DNA of 64,000 nucleotides from CAVWGP01 sp963754645 (GTDB taxonomy: Bacteria; Pseudomonadota; Alphaproteobacteria; Bin65), in NCBI GenBank assembly GCA_963754645.1, contig CAVWGP010000012.1:248001-312000 (forward strand), read 5' to 3'. Every line of letters starts with the position of its first letter. Position 1 is the stretch's first letter. A program made the position numbers and the translations under genes. The notes under the pieces were generated by a model. It made no database searches. It was not told the origin of the DNA and worked only from the letters and a program-made list of their open reading frames with translations. Of the stretch, positions 25,691-33,731 are shown piece after piece.

Positions 25691-27146
25691 ATGCTGTCGA
25701 CCAACCCCTTCGACGACGACAAGCTGCACGAGGAGTGCGGCGTTTTCGGCATCTACGGCCATCCCGACGCCGCCGCGCTGACCGCGCTCGGCCTCCACGC
25801 CCTGCAGCATCGCGGCCAGGAAGCCGCCGGCATCGTCAGCTTCGATGGCGGCATGTTCCACATTCATCGCGCGCTCGGCTTGGTCGGCGACAATTTCAGC
25901 TCCGAAGCCACGATGAGCCAGCTCAAGGGCCCGATGGCGATCGGCCATAACCGCTATTCGACGACGGGCAATTCCGTCATGCGCAACATCCAGCCGCTGG
26001 TCGCGGACTTCGCCTTCGGCGGCCTCGCCATCGCCCACAACGGCAATATCACCAACGCGATCTCCCTGCGCGGCGACATGGTGCGCGCCGGCCACCTGTT
26101 TCAATCGACGACCGATTCGGAAATCCTCAGCCACCTGATCGCGATGAGCAAGGCGACGAACCTCATCGATCGCATCGTCGATGCGCTGCTGCGCATCGAA
26201 GGCGCCTATTCGCTTCGTCATGCTGAGCCGCAAGAAGGTCATGGGCGTGCGCGATCCCTTGGGCGTGCGCCCGCTCGTGCTCGGCATTCTCGACGGCCAT
26301 TACATTCTTGCGTCCGAGACTTGCGCGCTCGACATCATCGGCGCGAAGTTCTTCCGCAATGTCGAACCGGGCGAGCTCATCGTGCTCGACGAGCACGGGC
26401 TCACTTCGCTCAAGCCTTTTCCCCAGCAGCGCCGGCGCTTTTGCATTTTCGAGTACATCTACTTCGCGCGCCCGGACAGCGTGGTCGAGGGCCGCAGCGT
26501 GTACGAATCGCGCAAGCGCATCGGCGCCGAGCTGGCGCGCGAATCGCATGTGCCGGCCGACGTCGTGGTGCCGGTGCCCGATTCCGGCGTGCCCGCGGCG
26601 ATGGGCTATGCCGATGCCGCCAAGCTGCCGTTCGAGCTCGGCATCATCCGCAATCACTATGTCGGACGAACCTTCATCGAACCCACCGACAACATCCGCC
26701 ATCTTGGCGTCAAGCTCAAACACAGCCCGAACCGGAATGCGATCGAGGGCAAGCGCGTCATTCTGGTCGACGACAGCATCGTGCGCGGCACGACCTCGAC
26801 CAAGATCGTCGATATGGTGCGCAATGCCGGCGCGCGCGAAGTCCACATGCGCATTTCGAGCCCGCCGACCAGCCACTCATGCTTCTACGGCATCGACACG
26901 CCGCAGCGCGAGAAGCTGCTGGCGGCGCGCCACAACGTGCCGGAAATGGCGCGCATCATCGGCGTCGACAGCCTGGCGTTCATCTCGATCGACGGTCTCT
27001 ACCGCGCGATGGGCCTCCCCGGCCGCGACCGCGACGCGCCGCAATTTTGCGACGCCTGCTTCACCGGCGAGTATCCGACCCGGCTCACCGATCAGGCCGG
27101 CGGCACGGCCTCGCGCCAGCTTTCGCTGCTCGAAGAAGTCGTCTGA
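25691..27146 (+). pseudogene. purF: Amidophosphoribosyltransferase PurF, interrupted by a 1-base insertion
   Basis: PurF makes 5-phosphoribosylamine from PRPP and glutamine, the first step of purine synthesis. The N-terminal glutaminase part (EECGVFGIYGHPDA, with the nucleophile Cys exposed after processing) runs in one frame to about 26215. The rest (VMLSRKKVMGVRDPLGVRPL ... PRPP loop VILVDDSIVRGTTSTK) continues in the +1 frame to 27146. The break is in GCCTATTCGCTTCGTCATG, where one T or C too many has been inserted. Removing it gives 484 residues of normal length with no other damage, so a sequence error is at least as likely as a real mutation. Confidence 0.85.
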
Positions 27147-27154
27147 GGCGCCGG

Positions 27155-27859
27155 ATGCCCGAACGGCTCAAAGGGCGCGTCGCGCTCGTCACCGGCGCCT
27201 CGCGCGGCATCGGCGCCGCCATTGCCAAGCGTTACGCCGCCGAGGGCGCGCACGTGGTGCTGGCGGCGCGCACCGTGGGCGGGCTCGAGGAAGCCGACGA
27301 CGCGATTCGCGCCTTGGGCGGCACCGCGACCTTGGTGCCGCTCGATGTGCGCGACGGCGGCAAGATCGACGAGCTCGGCGCGCGCATCGCCGAGCGCTTC
27401 GGCAAGCTCGATATTCTCGTCGGCAACGCCGCCATTCTCGGCCCGCTCTCGCCGCTTCCGCATATCGATCCGCCGGATTGGGAGGCGGTGATGGCGGTCA
27501 ACGTCAACGCCAATTGGCGGCTCATCCGCGGCTTCGATCCGCTGCTGCGCCGCTCCGATGCAGGCCGCGCCATCTTCGTCTCCTCGGGCGTCACGCGCGG
27601 CGTCCATCCTTATTTCGGACCCTATGCGGCGAGCAAGGCCGCGCTCGAGTCGATGGTCAAAACCTACGCCGCCGAGGTCGCCGAGTTCGGCATCAAGGCC
27701 AATATCGTCCATCCCGGCGGCGTCCGCACCACGATGCGGGCCGCCGCGTTTCCGGGCGAGGACCCGATGTCCGTGCCGGCGCCCGAGGCGGTGACCGAAA
27801 TATTCGTCGAGCTTGCCGAACCGGCGTGCCGCAAGACGGGGCAGATCCTGAGCGCCTAA
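27155..27859 (+). CDS. SDR family NAD(P)-dependent oxidoreductase
   Basis: A 234-residue short-chain dehydrogenase following purF after 8 bp. It shows TGASRGIGAAIAKRY, NAAILGPLSPL (NAG-like motif), the catalytic Ser in IFVSSGVTRG, and YAASKAALESMVKTY. An SDR gene of this sort sits after purF in many alphaproteobacteria, and its substrate is unknown. The stop codon overlaps the der stop on the opposite strand (TAA over CTA). Confidence 0.88.
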   Translation: MPERLKGRVALVTGASRGIGAAIAKRYAAEGAHVVLAARTVGGLEEADDAIRALGGTATLVPLDVRDGGKIDELGARIAERFGKLDILVGNAAILGPLSPLPHIDPPDWEAVMAVNVNANWRLIRGFDPLLRRSDAGRAIFVSSGVTRGVHPYFGPYAASKAALESMVKTYAAEVAEFGIKANIVHPGGVRTTMRAAAFPGEDPMSVPAPEAVTEIFVELAEPACRKTGQILSA

Positions 27860-29322
27860 TTTTTCGCTTGGCGCCGGCGATGCGATTGCTCGCGCCGATG
27901 CGGCGGCTCGCGGCCGGCAAAGGGATTTTCGCCCTTGCGCATATGCAAACGGAGCGGCACGCCGTCGAGGCCGAAGGTGCGGCTCAGGCCGTTGGCGAGA
28001 TATCGGAGATAAGACTCCGGCAGCGCCGTCGGCTGATTGACGAACAGCGCGAAGGTGGGCGGCCGCGTCCGCGCCTGGGTCATGAACCGGATTTTGATCC
28101 GTCGCCCCTTTGTCATCGGCGGCGGATTGGCTTCGGTGGCGCCGGCCAGCCAGCGATTGAGCGCCGCCGTGGTGACGCGCTTGTTCCACATGGTTTCGAC
28201 GCGCAGCACCTCGTTCATCAGGCGGTCGAGATTCGTGCCGTCCAAGGCCGAAATCGTGGCCAGCGAAATCTTGCGGAATTGGGCGAGCGAATCGGCGAGG
28301 CTCTCCTCGATCAATTTGCGCTGCTTCGTGGGATTCTCGACGAGGTCCCACTTGTTGACCGCGACGACGAGACCGCGGCCTTCGTTGCCGACATGTTCGG
28401 CGATCTGCAGATCCTGCTTTTCGATGCCCTTGCCGAAATCCTGCACCGTCACGGCGTCGATCAGCAGCACGACGATTTCGGCATACTGGATGGCGCGCAT
28501 CGCGTCGACGGCCGCGAGCTTTTCGAGCTCGCCGGTGACCTTCGCGCGGCGGCGCAGTCCGGCGGTGTCGATCAGGTTGATGGCGCGATGTTTCCAATGC
28601 CAGGGGATGGAAATCGAATCGCGCGTGATCCCGGGCTCGGGTCCGGTGATGACGCGCTCTTCGCGCAACAGGCGGTTGATGAGCGTCGATTTCCCGGCAT
28701 TTGGCTGGCCGACGATGGCGAGGCTGAGGGGACGCGACGGCGTTTCGTCCGCGCCGGCGGCGTCCGGCATTTCCGCATACGACTCGGCCACGGTTGCCGC
28801 TTCGGTCGCCGGCATAAGCGGGATCAGGCCATGCAGCAAATCGCCGAGCCCCTCGCCGTGCTCGGCGGAGATCGCGATCGGATCGCCCAAGCCGAGCGCG
28901 TGCGCCTCGGCGACGCCGGGCGTCGAAGCGCGGCTTTCGCATTTGTTGACCACGAGCACGATCGGCTTGCCGATCTTGCGCAATTGCTGGGCGAAGTGGC
29001 GGTCGAGCGGCGTCACGCCTTCGCGGCCATCGACCATGAACAGGATAAGATCGGCCTCGGCGACGGCCTTCATGGTCTGCGCGACCATGCGCGTTTCGAT
29101 GGTGCCGCGGCCCGGTTCTTCGAGGCCGGCCGTATCGGTGACTTGAAACGCCAGGCCGAACAGTTTCGCCGCCCCCTGGCGGCGGTCGCGGGTCGTGCCC
29201 GCCTTGTCGTGAACCAGCGCCGCCCGCCGGCCCGTCAGCCGGTTGAACAGCGTCGATTTGCCGACATTGGGACGGCCGACGATCGCGATTTTAGGCGGCA
29301 AGGCTGCCTCACGCGATGCCAC
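27856..29322 (-). CDS. der: Ribosome-associated GTPase Der (EngA)
   Basis: Der is a double-GTPase factor for 50S subunit maturation. It has two G domains in 488 residues: first P-loop GRPNVGKSTLFNRLTG with DTAGLEEP, second GQPNAGKSTLINRLL with DTAGLRRR, NKCES and NKWDL as the G4 motifs. A KH-like C-terminal domain (KGRRIKIRFMTQARTRPPTF) and a basic tail follow. A GTG start directly follows the bamB stop. A slightly shorter N-terminus (PPKIAIVGRPN) is possible. Confidence 0.95.
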   Translation of the reverse strand: MASREAALPPKIAIVGRPNVGKSTLFNRLTGRRAALVHDKAGTTRDRRQGAAKLFGLAFQVTDTAGLEEPGRGTIETRMVAQTMKAVAEADLILFMVDGREGVTPLDRHFAQQLRKIGKPIVLVVNKCESRASTPGVAEAHALGLGDPIAISAEHGEGLGDLLHGLIPLMPATEAATVAESYAEMPDAAGADETPSRPLSLAIVGQPNAGKSTLINRLLREERVITGPEPGITRDSISIPWHWKHRAINLIDTAGLRRRAKVTGELEKLAAVDAMRAIQYAEIVVLLIDAVTVQDFGKGIEKQDLQIAEHVGNEGRGLVVAVNKWDLVENPTKQRKLIEESLADSLAQFRKISLATISALDGTNLDRLMNEVLRVETMWNKRVTTAALNRWLAGATEANPPPMTKGRRIKIRFMTQARTRPPTFALFVNQPTALPESYLRYLANGLSRTFGLDGVPLRLHMRKGENPFAGREPPHRREQSHRRRQAKN

Positions 29323-30729
29323 CTAGCGCAAGGCCAGGAGGTTGCCGCTATCGTCGAGAATATAAATCGTGTTGTTGGCGACGACGGGCGAGATATAGAC
29401 GCCGCGGCCGATCACGAAGCGGCCATTGGCTTGCCCGGTATAGGGCGAAATCGACAGCGCCTCGCCGTGCGAGCCGGCGACGATCAGCCGGTCGCCGGCG
29501 AGCACCGGCCCGTTCCACACGATCGGATCTCGGCGCTGGCGTTCGGTGGCGAAGGAATTCAATTGGACCGACCAGCGAATGCGCCCGCCTTGGCGATCGA
29601 CCGCGATGAGCTGGCCTTCGTTGCTCAGGGCAAAAACCCAATCCCCGGCGATCCACGGAGTTTGCAGGCCGCCGATGTCGATGTCCCAGATGCGCCGCCC
29701 GGTCCTGAGATCGATGGCCGCGAGGCGGCCCGCGTTGCTCACGGCGTAGACGACGCCGCGGTCGATCACCGGCCGCGCCGTGATATCGGCGATGTTGGTG
29801 ATGGGATTGATCTGGCGCGTCGCGGCCAGGCGCTCGGTCCACAATTGGCGGCCGTTCTCGACCCGGAGCGCCACGATCTCGCCCGAGCTTTGCGGCATGA
29901 CGACGATGTTGCTGCTCACCGCCGCATTGGCGCCGCCCAAGATCGCGGTCGGCTCGGAGACGCCGGCGAAATTCCAGATGCGCGCGCCGGCCTTCGTTTC
30001 ATAGGCCTGCAGCTCGTTCTCCGTCGTCACGACGAAGACGCGGCCGCCGGAAATGGTGGGAGCGCCGCGCACCGGCGCGCCGGTCGCGACGCGCCACGTG
30101 ATCGTGCCGGTTGCGGGATCGAGCGCCAGCAATTCGCCGGCGCCGGTCGCGACATAGAGCACGCCGGCGGAAAAGCCGACGCCGCCGCCGACATCGCCTT
30201 CGTCTTCCTCGCGCGGCAAGACGTAGGTCGACCACAGCGACGAACCGGTATCCGCGGCAACGGCGACGACGCGGCCGACGCTGTTCAAAGAGAATACGCG
30301 GCCATCGGCCACGACGGGCTGCGCGATCAAGCGCCGGTCGGCGCCGAAACCGATAAAGCGGAAGAAGCCGGCAACGCTGGTGCCGCCGCCGATGTTCGTC
30401 GACCAGGCGCGCGCCGGGCGATCGCCGAGCGTCAGATGATGCATGGCGTGATCGGGAAAGCCGCCGGCCTGCGGCCAATCGCGATTGGCATGCGGCCTGG
30501 GCAGCTCGACGGTGCGCTGGCCTATGGCGCTATCGGGCCGGATCAGCTCTTCGCCGACCAGGATCGCCTTGCGCGTGCCCTGCAAAGGCGGCGCTTTCTT
30601 GTCCTCGAAGGGATTGAGGCTTTCGAGCGTGCTGCAGGCCGGGAGCGCGCCAAGAAGCGCGGCCAGGAGGGCAGCCTTGCCGAAGGAGCGGCGAAAGCGC
30701 GGCGGGCGGGAAAACCGGTCGATTGGCAT
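29323..30729 (-). CDS. bamB: Outer membrane assembly lipoprotein BamB-like (PQQ-type beta-propeller)
   Basis: BamB is an eight-bladed propeller lipoprotein of the BAM complex. The ATG at 30729 gives 468 residues with a lipobox LPAC (Cys 32) after a hydrophobic signal (FGKAALLAALLGALPAC). Repeated PQQ-like blades are seen as VADGRVFSLNSVGRVVAVA, GVLYVATGAGELLALDPATG, GRVFVVTTENELQAYETKAG and GVVYAVSNAGRLAAIDLRTG. It sits between a YfgM-like gene (1-base TGATG overlap) and der, exactly the yfgM-bamB-der arrangement known from gammaproteobacteria. Confidence 0.92.
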   Translation of the reverse strand: MPIDRFSRPPRFRRSFGKAALLAALLGALPACSTLESLNPFEDKKAPPLQGTRKAILVGEELIRPDSAIGQRTVELPRPHANRDWPQAGGFPDHAMHHLTLGDRPARAWSTNIGGGTSVAGFFRFIGFGADRRLIAQPVVADGRVFSLNSVGRVVAVAADTGSSLWSTYVLPREEDEGDVGGGVGFSAGVLYVATGAGELLALDPATGTITWRVATGAPVRGAPTISGGRVFVVTTENELQAYETKAGARIWNFAGVSEPTAILGGANAAVSSNIVVMPQSSGEIVALRVENGRQLWTERLAATRQINPITNIADITARPVIDRGVVYAVSNAGRLAAIDLRTGRRIWDIDIGGLQTPWIAGDWVFALSNEGQLIAVDRQGGRIRWSVQLNSFATERQRRDPIVWNGPVLAGDRLIVAGSHGEALSISPYTGQANGRFVIGRGVYISPVVANNTIYILDDSGNLLALR

Positions 30730-31445
30730 CAGGACTTTCCAAGAATGGCGATTAGTTCGCGCGCCCGGGCTCGCAGACTTGCCGGTGCGTCGCTGGATTT
30801 TTCCAGTTCGGTCAGCATTTGGATGGCCTCGGCGCGCTTGCCGGAGCGTTCGGTGTAGAGCGCGGCAAGTTCCTTGGCCACGAAGCGCCATTGGCTCTCT
30901 TTTTGGGTGAGCGGATTGAGCCGCGCTAGCATCGCGGCCGGATCCGCGTCGTCGAGCCCGGCATAGGCCCATTGCAGCACGGCCACGTCGCGGAAGAGCT
31001 GATCGGCCGAGCGATCGTTGGCCAGCGTTTCATAGACGCCGAAGGCCGCGCTCTTGTCGCCGGCTTTCAGCAGCAAGGTCGCGCGTTGCAAACGGGCGAG
31101 CGCGCCGAAGCCGCCGCCGTCGCCGCGAGCGATGGCGCCGAAGGCCTCGGCCGCCTCCTTGGACTTGCCGTCTTTTGCCAAGGCCGCGGCGGCGGCAAAG
31201 CGCTCGCTCGCGGCCTCGGCCGCTTTCTGCTGCTGCTGCTGCCAATATTGGTAGCCGCCGACGCCAACCACGATCGCGACCGCCAGGGCCACGAAATAGC
31301 GGCCATAGGTCTTCCACAGTTCCGCGTAGCGGTCCTGCTTTAACTCCTCGGAAACTTCCTGGAAAAACTGCTCTTCTTCCCGCGTGCGCGGATCGTCGGG
31401 CAGCTTCGCGGGCGGTCCGCCGGCTTTCTTGTCCTTATTAATCAC
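30729..31445 (-). CDS. YfgM-like tetratricopeptide membrane protein
   Basis: A 238-residue protein with a charged N-terminus (REEEQFFQEVSEELKQDRYA), a single transmembrane helix (YFVALAVAIVVGVGGYQYW), a Gln-rich juxtamembrane run and a helical TPR_21-type periplasmic domain. In E. coli YfgM associates with SecYEG and the chaperone PpiD, and its gene precedes bamB as here. GTG start at 31445. Function in this organism is by analogy. Confidence 0.82.
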   Translation of the reverse strand: MINKDKKAGGPPAKLPDDPRTREEEQFFQEVSEELKQDRYAELWKTYGRYFVALAVAIVVGVGGYQYWQQQQQKAAEAASERFAAAAALAKDGKSKEAAEAFGAIARGDGGGFGALARLQRATLLLKAGDKSAAFGVYETLANDRSADQLFRDVAVLQWAYAGLDDADPAAMLARLNPLTQKESQWRFVAKELAALYTERSGKRAEAIQMLTELEKSSDAPASLRARARELIAILGKS

Positions 31446-31547
31446 GTGTTATCTCTATCGATTATACTGCTCGATGCATTGCCAAGATATAGACGGCGCA
31501 GGCATCGAGCGCAACGGACCGGGTGCCCCGGCAGATCGCGCGAAGAA

Positions 31548-31574
31548 CATTCGGCTTCGGCATTATGCCGAATG
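31548..31574 (+). promoter_or_regulatory. Leader inverted repeat before the secreted-protein gene
   Basis: A perfect 8-bp inverted repeat (CATTCGGC 31548-31555 and GCCGAATG 31567-31574, 11-nt spacer) ends a few bases before the ribosome binding site (ACAGGAG) of the gene starting at 31591. It could be an operator or a leader hairpin; there is no T-run, so it is not a typical terminator. Confidence 0.35.
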
Positions 31575-31590
31575 AGACAGGAGACGTATC

Positions 31591-32097
31591 ATGATGAAAC
31601 CACGGGCGAAATACAAACTCGCAATCGGCCTCGCCGTGCTGAGCTTGGGCGGCCTGCTCGTCAGCACGCCGCCGGCCGCCGCCTGGCAGGTCGGAAATTG
31701 GATCGGCAATCCGCATTACGGCACCACCGGCCAGTTTCTCGGGTGCCGCATGACCGTGAACTACAACAGCGGCATCACGCTCCAATTCATCCAGCTTTCC
31801 GATGCCCGGCTGCTCGTCGGCATGAGCAAGCGCGAATGGGCCATGAGTTCCACGGCGTCCTACAACATGGCGCTCGTTATCGACGGCCAATATGTTCGCC
31901 GGGCCCAAGGCACCGTTCTTCCGGGATTGTCCAGCTCGATATTTCTCGATTTGGGCCTGGATCGGCGCACCCGCGTGCTGCTGCAACGGCGCTTCAATCT
32001 CACGCTCGTCAACAATCAGCAGAACTATTCGTTCAAGCTCACCTCGACCGGGGCGGCGCTCGAACGGCTCGAACTTTGCGTCGCCAATCGCGCTTAA
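31591..32097 (+). CDS. Hypothetical secreted protein
   Basis: No family recognised. The 168-residue product has a clear Sec signal peptide (YKLAIGLAVLSLGGLLVSTP, cleavage near PAAA-WQ). The mature part of about 130 residues begins WQVGNWIGNPHYG. It contains two cysteines (GCRMTV and ELCVANRA) that could pair, and alternating hydrophobic stretches suggesting beta structure. Strong ribosome binding site GGAG at -10. Periplasmic location is inferred from the signal peptide and the lack of a lipobox or membrane helix. Confidence 0.75.
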   Translation: MMKPRAKYKLAIGLAVLSLGGLLVSTPPAAAWQVGNWIGNPHYGTTGQFLGCRMTVNYNSGITLQFIQLSDARLLVGMSKREWAMSSTASYNMALVIDGQYVRRAQGTVLPGLSSSIFLDLGLDRRTRVLLQRRFNLTLVNNQQNYSFKLTSTGAALERLELCVANRA

Positions 32098-32187
32098 CGA
32101 ATACCGTCCAAGCCGCTGGACAAGGACGGTTTTTCGCGAAAGACTGGCGCCAAATTCAACCCGGCGCGACGCGGAGGCTGATCCGGC

Positions 32188-32550
32188 ATGGCCGATCTGA
32201 TCGATTTCGATAGTGTTCGCCAGGTCCGTCCGCGGCATCCCGGCGCGGACGGACGAGTGCTTTTCGAAAGACGGGAATTGCAACAACTGCTCACTTTCTA
32301 TAGCCGGCGCGTCATGGCCGGCGAGTGGCGCGACTATGCGATCGATTTCGGCGCGAAGTCCGCAGCGTTCTCGGTATTCCGGCACGCGTCCGAAGCGCCG
32401 CTCTTCGCGATCGTCAAATTGCCGACCGGGCGCGACAAGGGCCGGTTCCTGCTGGCCTCCGGACGCGCCATTGTCCGGCGCGCGCACAATCTCGCCGAAT
32501 TGTTGCGCTTGATCGATAGCAAGCCGCGCTTGGTCTGTTCGAACATCTGA
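32188..32550 (+). CDS. DUF2794 domain-containing protein
   Basis: A 120-residue cytoplasmic protein matching the alphaproteobacterial DUF2794 family: FERRELQQLLTFYSRRVMAG, EWRDYAIDFGAKSAAFSVFR, APLFAIVKLP and GRAIVRRAHNLAELLRLI are the conserved blocks. The family has no known function, and its restriction to Alphaproteobacteria supports the taxonomic call. It follows the secreted-protein gene by 90 bp. Confidence 0.88.
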   Translation: MADLIDFDSVRQVRPRHPGADGRVLFERRELQQLLTFYSRRVMAGEWRDYAIDFGAKSAAFSVFRHASEAPLFAIVKLPTGRDKGRFLLASGRAIVRRAHNLAELLRLIDSKPRLVCSNI

Positions 32551-32618
32551 ATCCCGCGCCGCGCGCATGACGCCGGTCGGCGTGCCGGCGCCGCTTTGAC
32601 TTTGGGAGAGACCGCGAC

Positions 32619-33311
32619 ATGACATTCGAAGTCGGCCCGCCCGTCGATCCCACGCCGGCCCCGGCTCCGGCCCATGTCGTGATTGACGGCCGCTATTGCC
32701 GTCTGCGGCCGATCGAGCCCGCGCGCGACACCGACGGCCTTTACGCCTTGTCCCATGGTGCTGAGGCGGAGGCGCTCTGGGCCTATCTGTTCACCGGCCC
32801 CTATGCCGACCGGGCAACGTTTGCCGCCTATGTGGCAACCATCGCGGCCGGCAAGGCCGATCCGATTTTCTGGGCCGTCGCGGATCGGATGGATCGGGCG
32901 GTGGGGTGGCTGTCGCTGATGCGCATCGATCGCACGCATCGGGTGATTGAAATCGGCTCGATCCTCTATACGCCGGCGGTGCAGCGGACGCCGGCCGCGA
33001 CGGAGGCGCAATATCTCATCGCGCGCCATGTGTTCGAAACGCTCGGCTACCGGCGCTACGAGTGGAAATGCAACGACCTCAACGTGCCGTCCAAGCGCGC
33101 AGCGCTCCGGCTCGGCTTCACCTATGAGGGGCTGTTTCGCCAGCACATGATCGTCAAGCGCCGGAATCGCGACACCGCGTGGTATGCGATGCTCGATCGC
33201 GAATGGCCGTCGCGCAAAGCGGCGTTCGAGCGCTGGCTCGATCCGCGCAATTTCACGGCCGATGGCCGCCAGATCGCGCCCTTGAGCGCATTTGCGACTT
33301 CGTCTGGCTAA
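32619..33311 (+). CDS. GNAT family N-acetyltransferase (RimJ-like)
   Basis: A 230-residue acetyltransferase of the RimJ/RimL type: GRYCRLRPIEPARDTDGLYA, VGWLSLMRIDRTHRVIEIGS (strand 4), TEAQYLIARHVFETLGYRRY, and KCNDLNVPSKRAALRLGFTY, which is the signature of this subfamily. The substrate, protein N-terminus or small amine, cannot be told. Ribosome binding site GGGAGAG at -10. The gene stands alone between DUF2794 and the zinc-ribbon gene. Confidence 0.87.
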   Translation: MTFEVGPPVDPTPAPAPAHVVIDGRYCRLRPIEPARDTDGLYALSHGAEAEALWAYLFTGPYADRATFAAYVATIAAGKADPIFWAVADRMDRAVGWLSLMRIDRTHRVIEIGSILYTPAVQRTPAATEAQYLIARHVFETLGYRRYEWKCNDLNVPSKRAALRLGFTYEGLFRQHMIVKRRNRDTAWYAMLDREWPSRKAAFERWLDPRNFTADGRQIAPLSAFATSSG

Positions 33312-33353
33312 AGCCGAGATCCGGCGGGGCTGTGTTGTAGCCTCAGGATGTGC

Positions 33354-33386
33354 TTGACTTCTCTCATTAATGTTCCTTATTTGTTC
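33354..33386 (+). promoter_or_regulatory. Sigma70-like promoter overlapped by an alphaproteobacterial LexA (SOS) box
   Basis: Seen: TTGACT (33354-33359), a 17-bp spacer and TTATTT (33377-33382), which make a credible -35/-10 pair. Directly over the -10 lies GTTCCTTATTTGTTC (33372-33386), an exact GTTC-N7-GTTC. Known: this is the direct-repeat LexA operator of Alphaproteobacteria. Inference: the zinc-ribbon gene at 33411 is repressed by LexA and induced by DNA damage. Confidence 0.7.
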
Positions 33387-33409
33387 CTGCCCTTCTTTCG
33401 GGTAGGAAC
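33383..33409 (+). promoter_or_regulatory. Hairpin covering the ribosome binding site of the zinc-ribbon gene
   Basis: GTTCCTGCCC (33383-33392), a 7-nt loop, then GGGTAGGAAC (33400-33409) form a 10-bp stem whose only non-Watson-Crick pair would be G-U in RNA. The right arm contains the Shine-Dalgarno AGGA, one base before the ATG at 33411 on the stem edge. The left arm shares its GTTC with the LexA box. In mRNA this would hide the ribosome binding site. Confidence 0.5.
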
Positions 33410-33410
33410 C

Positions 33411-33707
33411 ATGTCTCGCTTCAAAGATCGCATCATCGCCCTGCAAGAACAGCGCCGCCGGCCGGAACGCATCGGCGAGATCGCGCTGCGCGGCCTGGCC
33501 ATTCTTTGCTGGTGCAACCGGTGCAGCCACCATGCGCGGCTGGAGAGCCGCCAGCTCAGCCTGGCGCTCGGGCCGGCCTTTCCGGTGCCGGAGATCGGCG
33601 CCAGGTTGCGCTGCTCGAATTGCGGCGCCAAGGATGTGGCGACGCGGCCGGATCATGCAGATCAGCATGGCGAAAGCTTCGAAGCGACAGCGGCGACGGT
33701 GAATTGA
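33411..33707 (+). CDS. Small zinc-ribbon-like protein, probably SOS-regulated
   Basis: No named family recognised. From the ATG at 33411 (MSRFKDRIIALQEQRRRPER) the product is 98 residues. It has a basic N-terminal helix, then two cysteine clusters, LCWCNRCSHH and RLRCSNCGAK, about 50 residues apart, which would make one treble-clef or zinc-ribbon site. An acidic/His tail follows. An upstream in-frame start at 33348 would swallow the promoter and is rejected. A LexA-type box sits over its -10. A DNA-damage role is inference from the promoter only. Confidence 0.7.
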   Translation: MSRFKDRIIALQEQRRRPERIGEIALRGLAILCWCNRCSHHARLESRQLSLALGPAFPVPEIGARLRCSNCGAKDVATRPDHADQHGESFEATAATVN

Positions 33708-33731
33708 GCCTGGGCCCCCTGGGATCGAAAG

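Noticed and set aside
26308..30858. A 1516-codon open frame on the + strand
   Set aside because: It runs antisense or out of frame through purF, the SDR gene, der, bamB and yfgM, all of which have clear homology in their own frames. Long open antisense frames are expected at this GC content.
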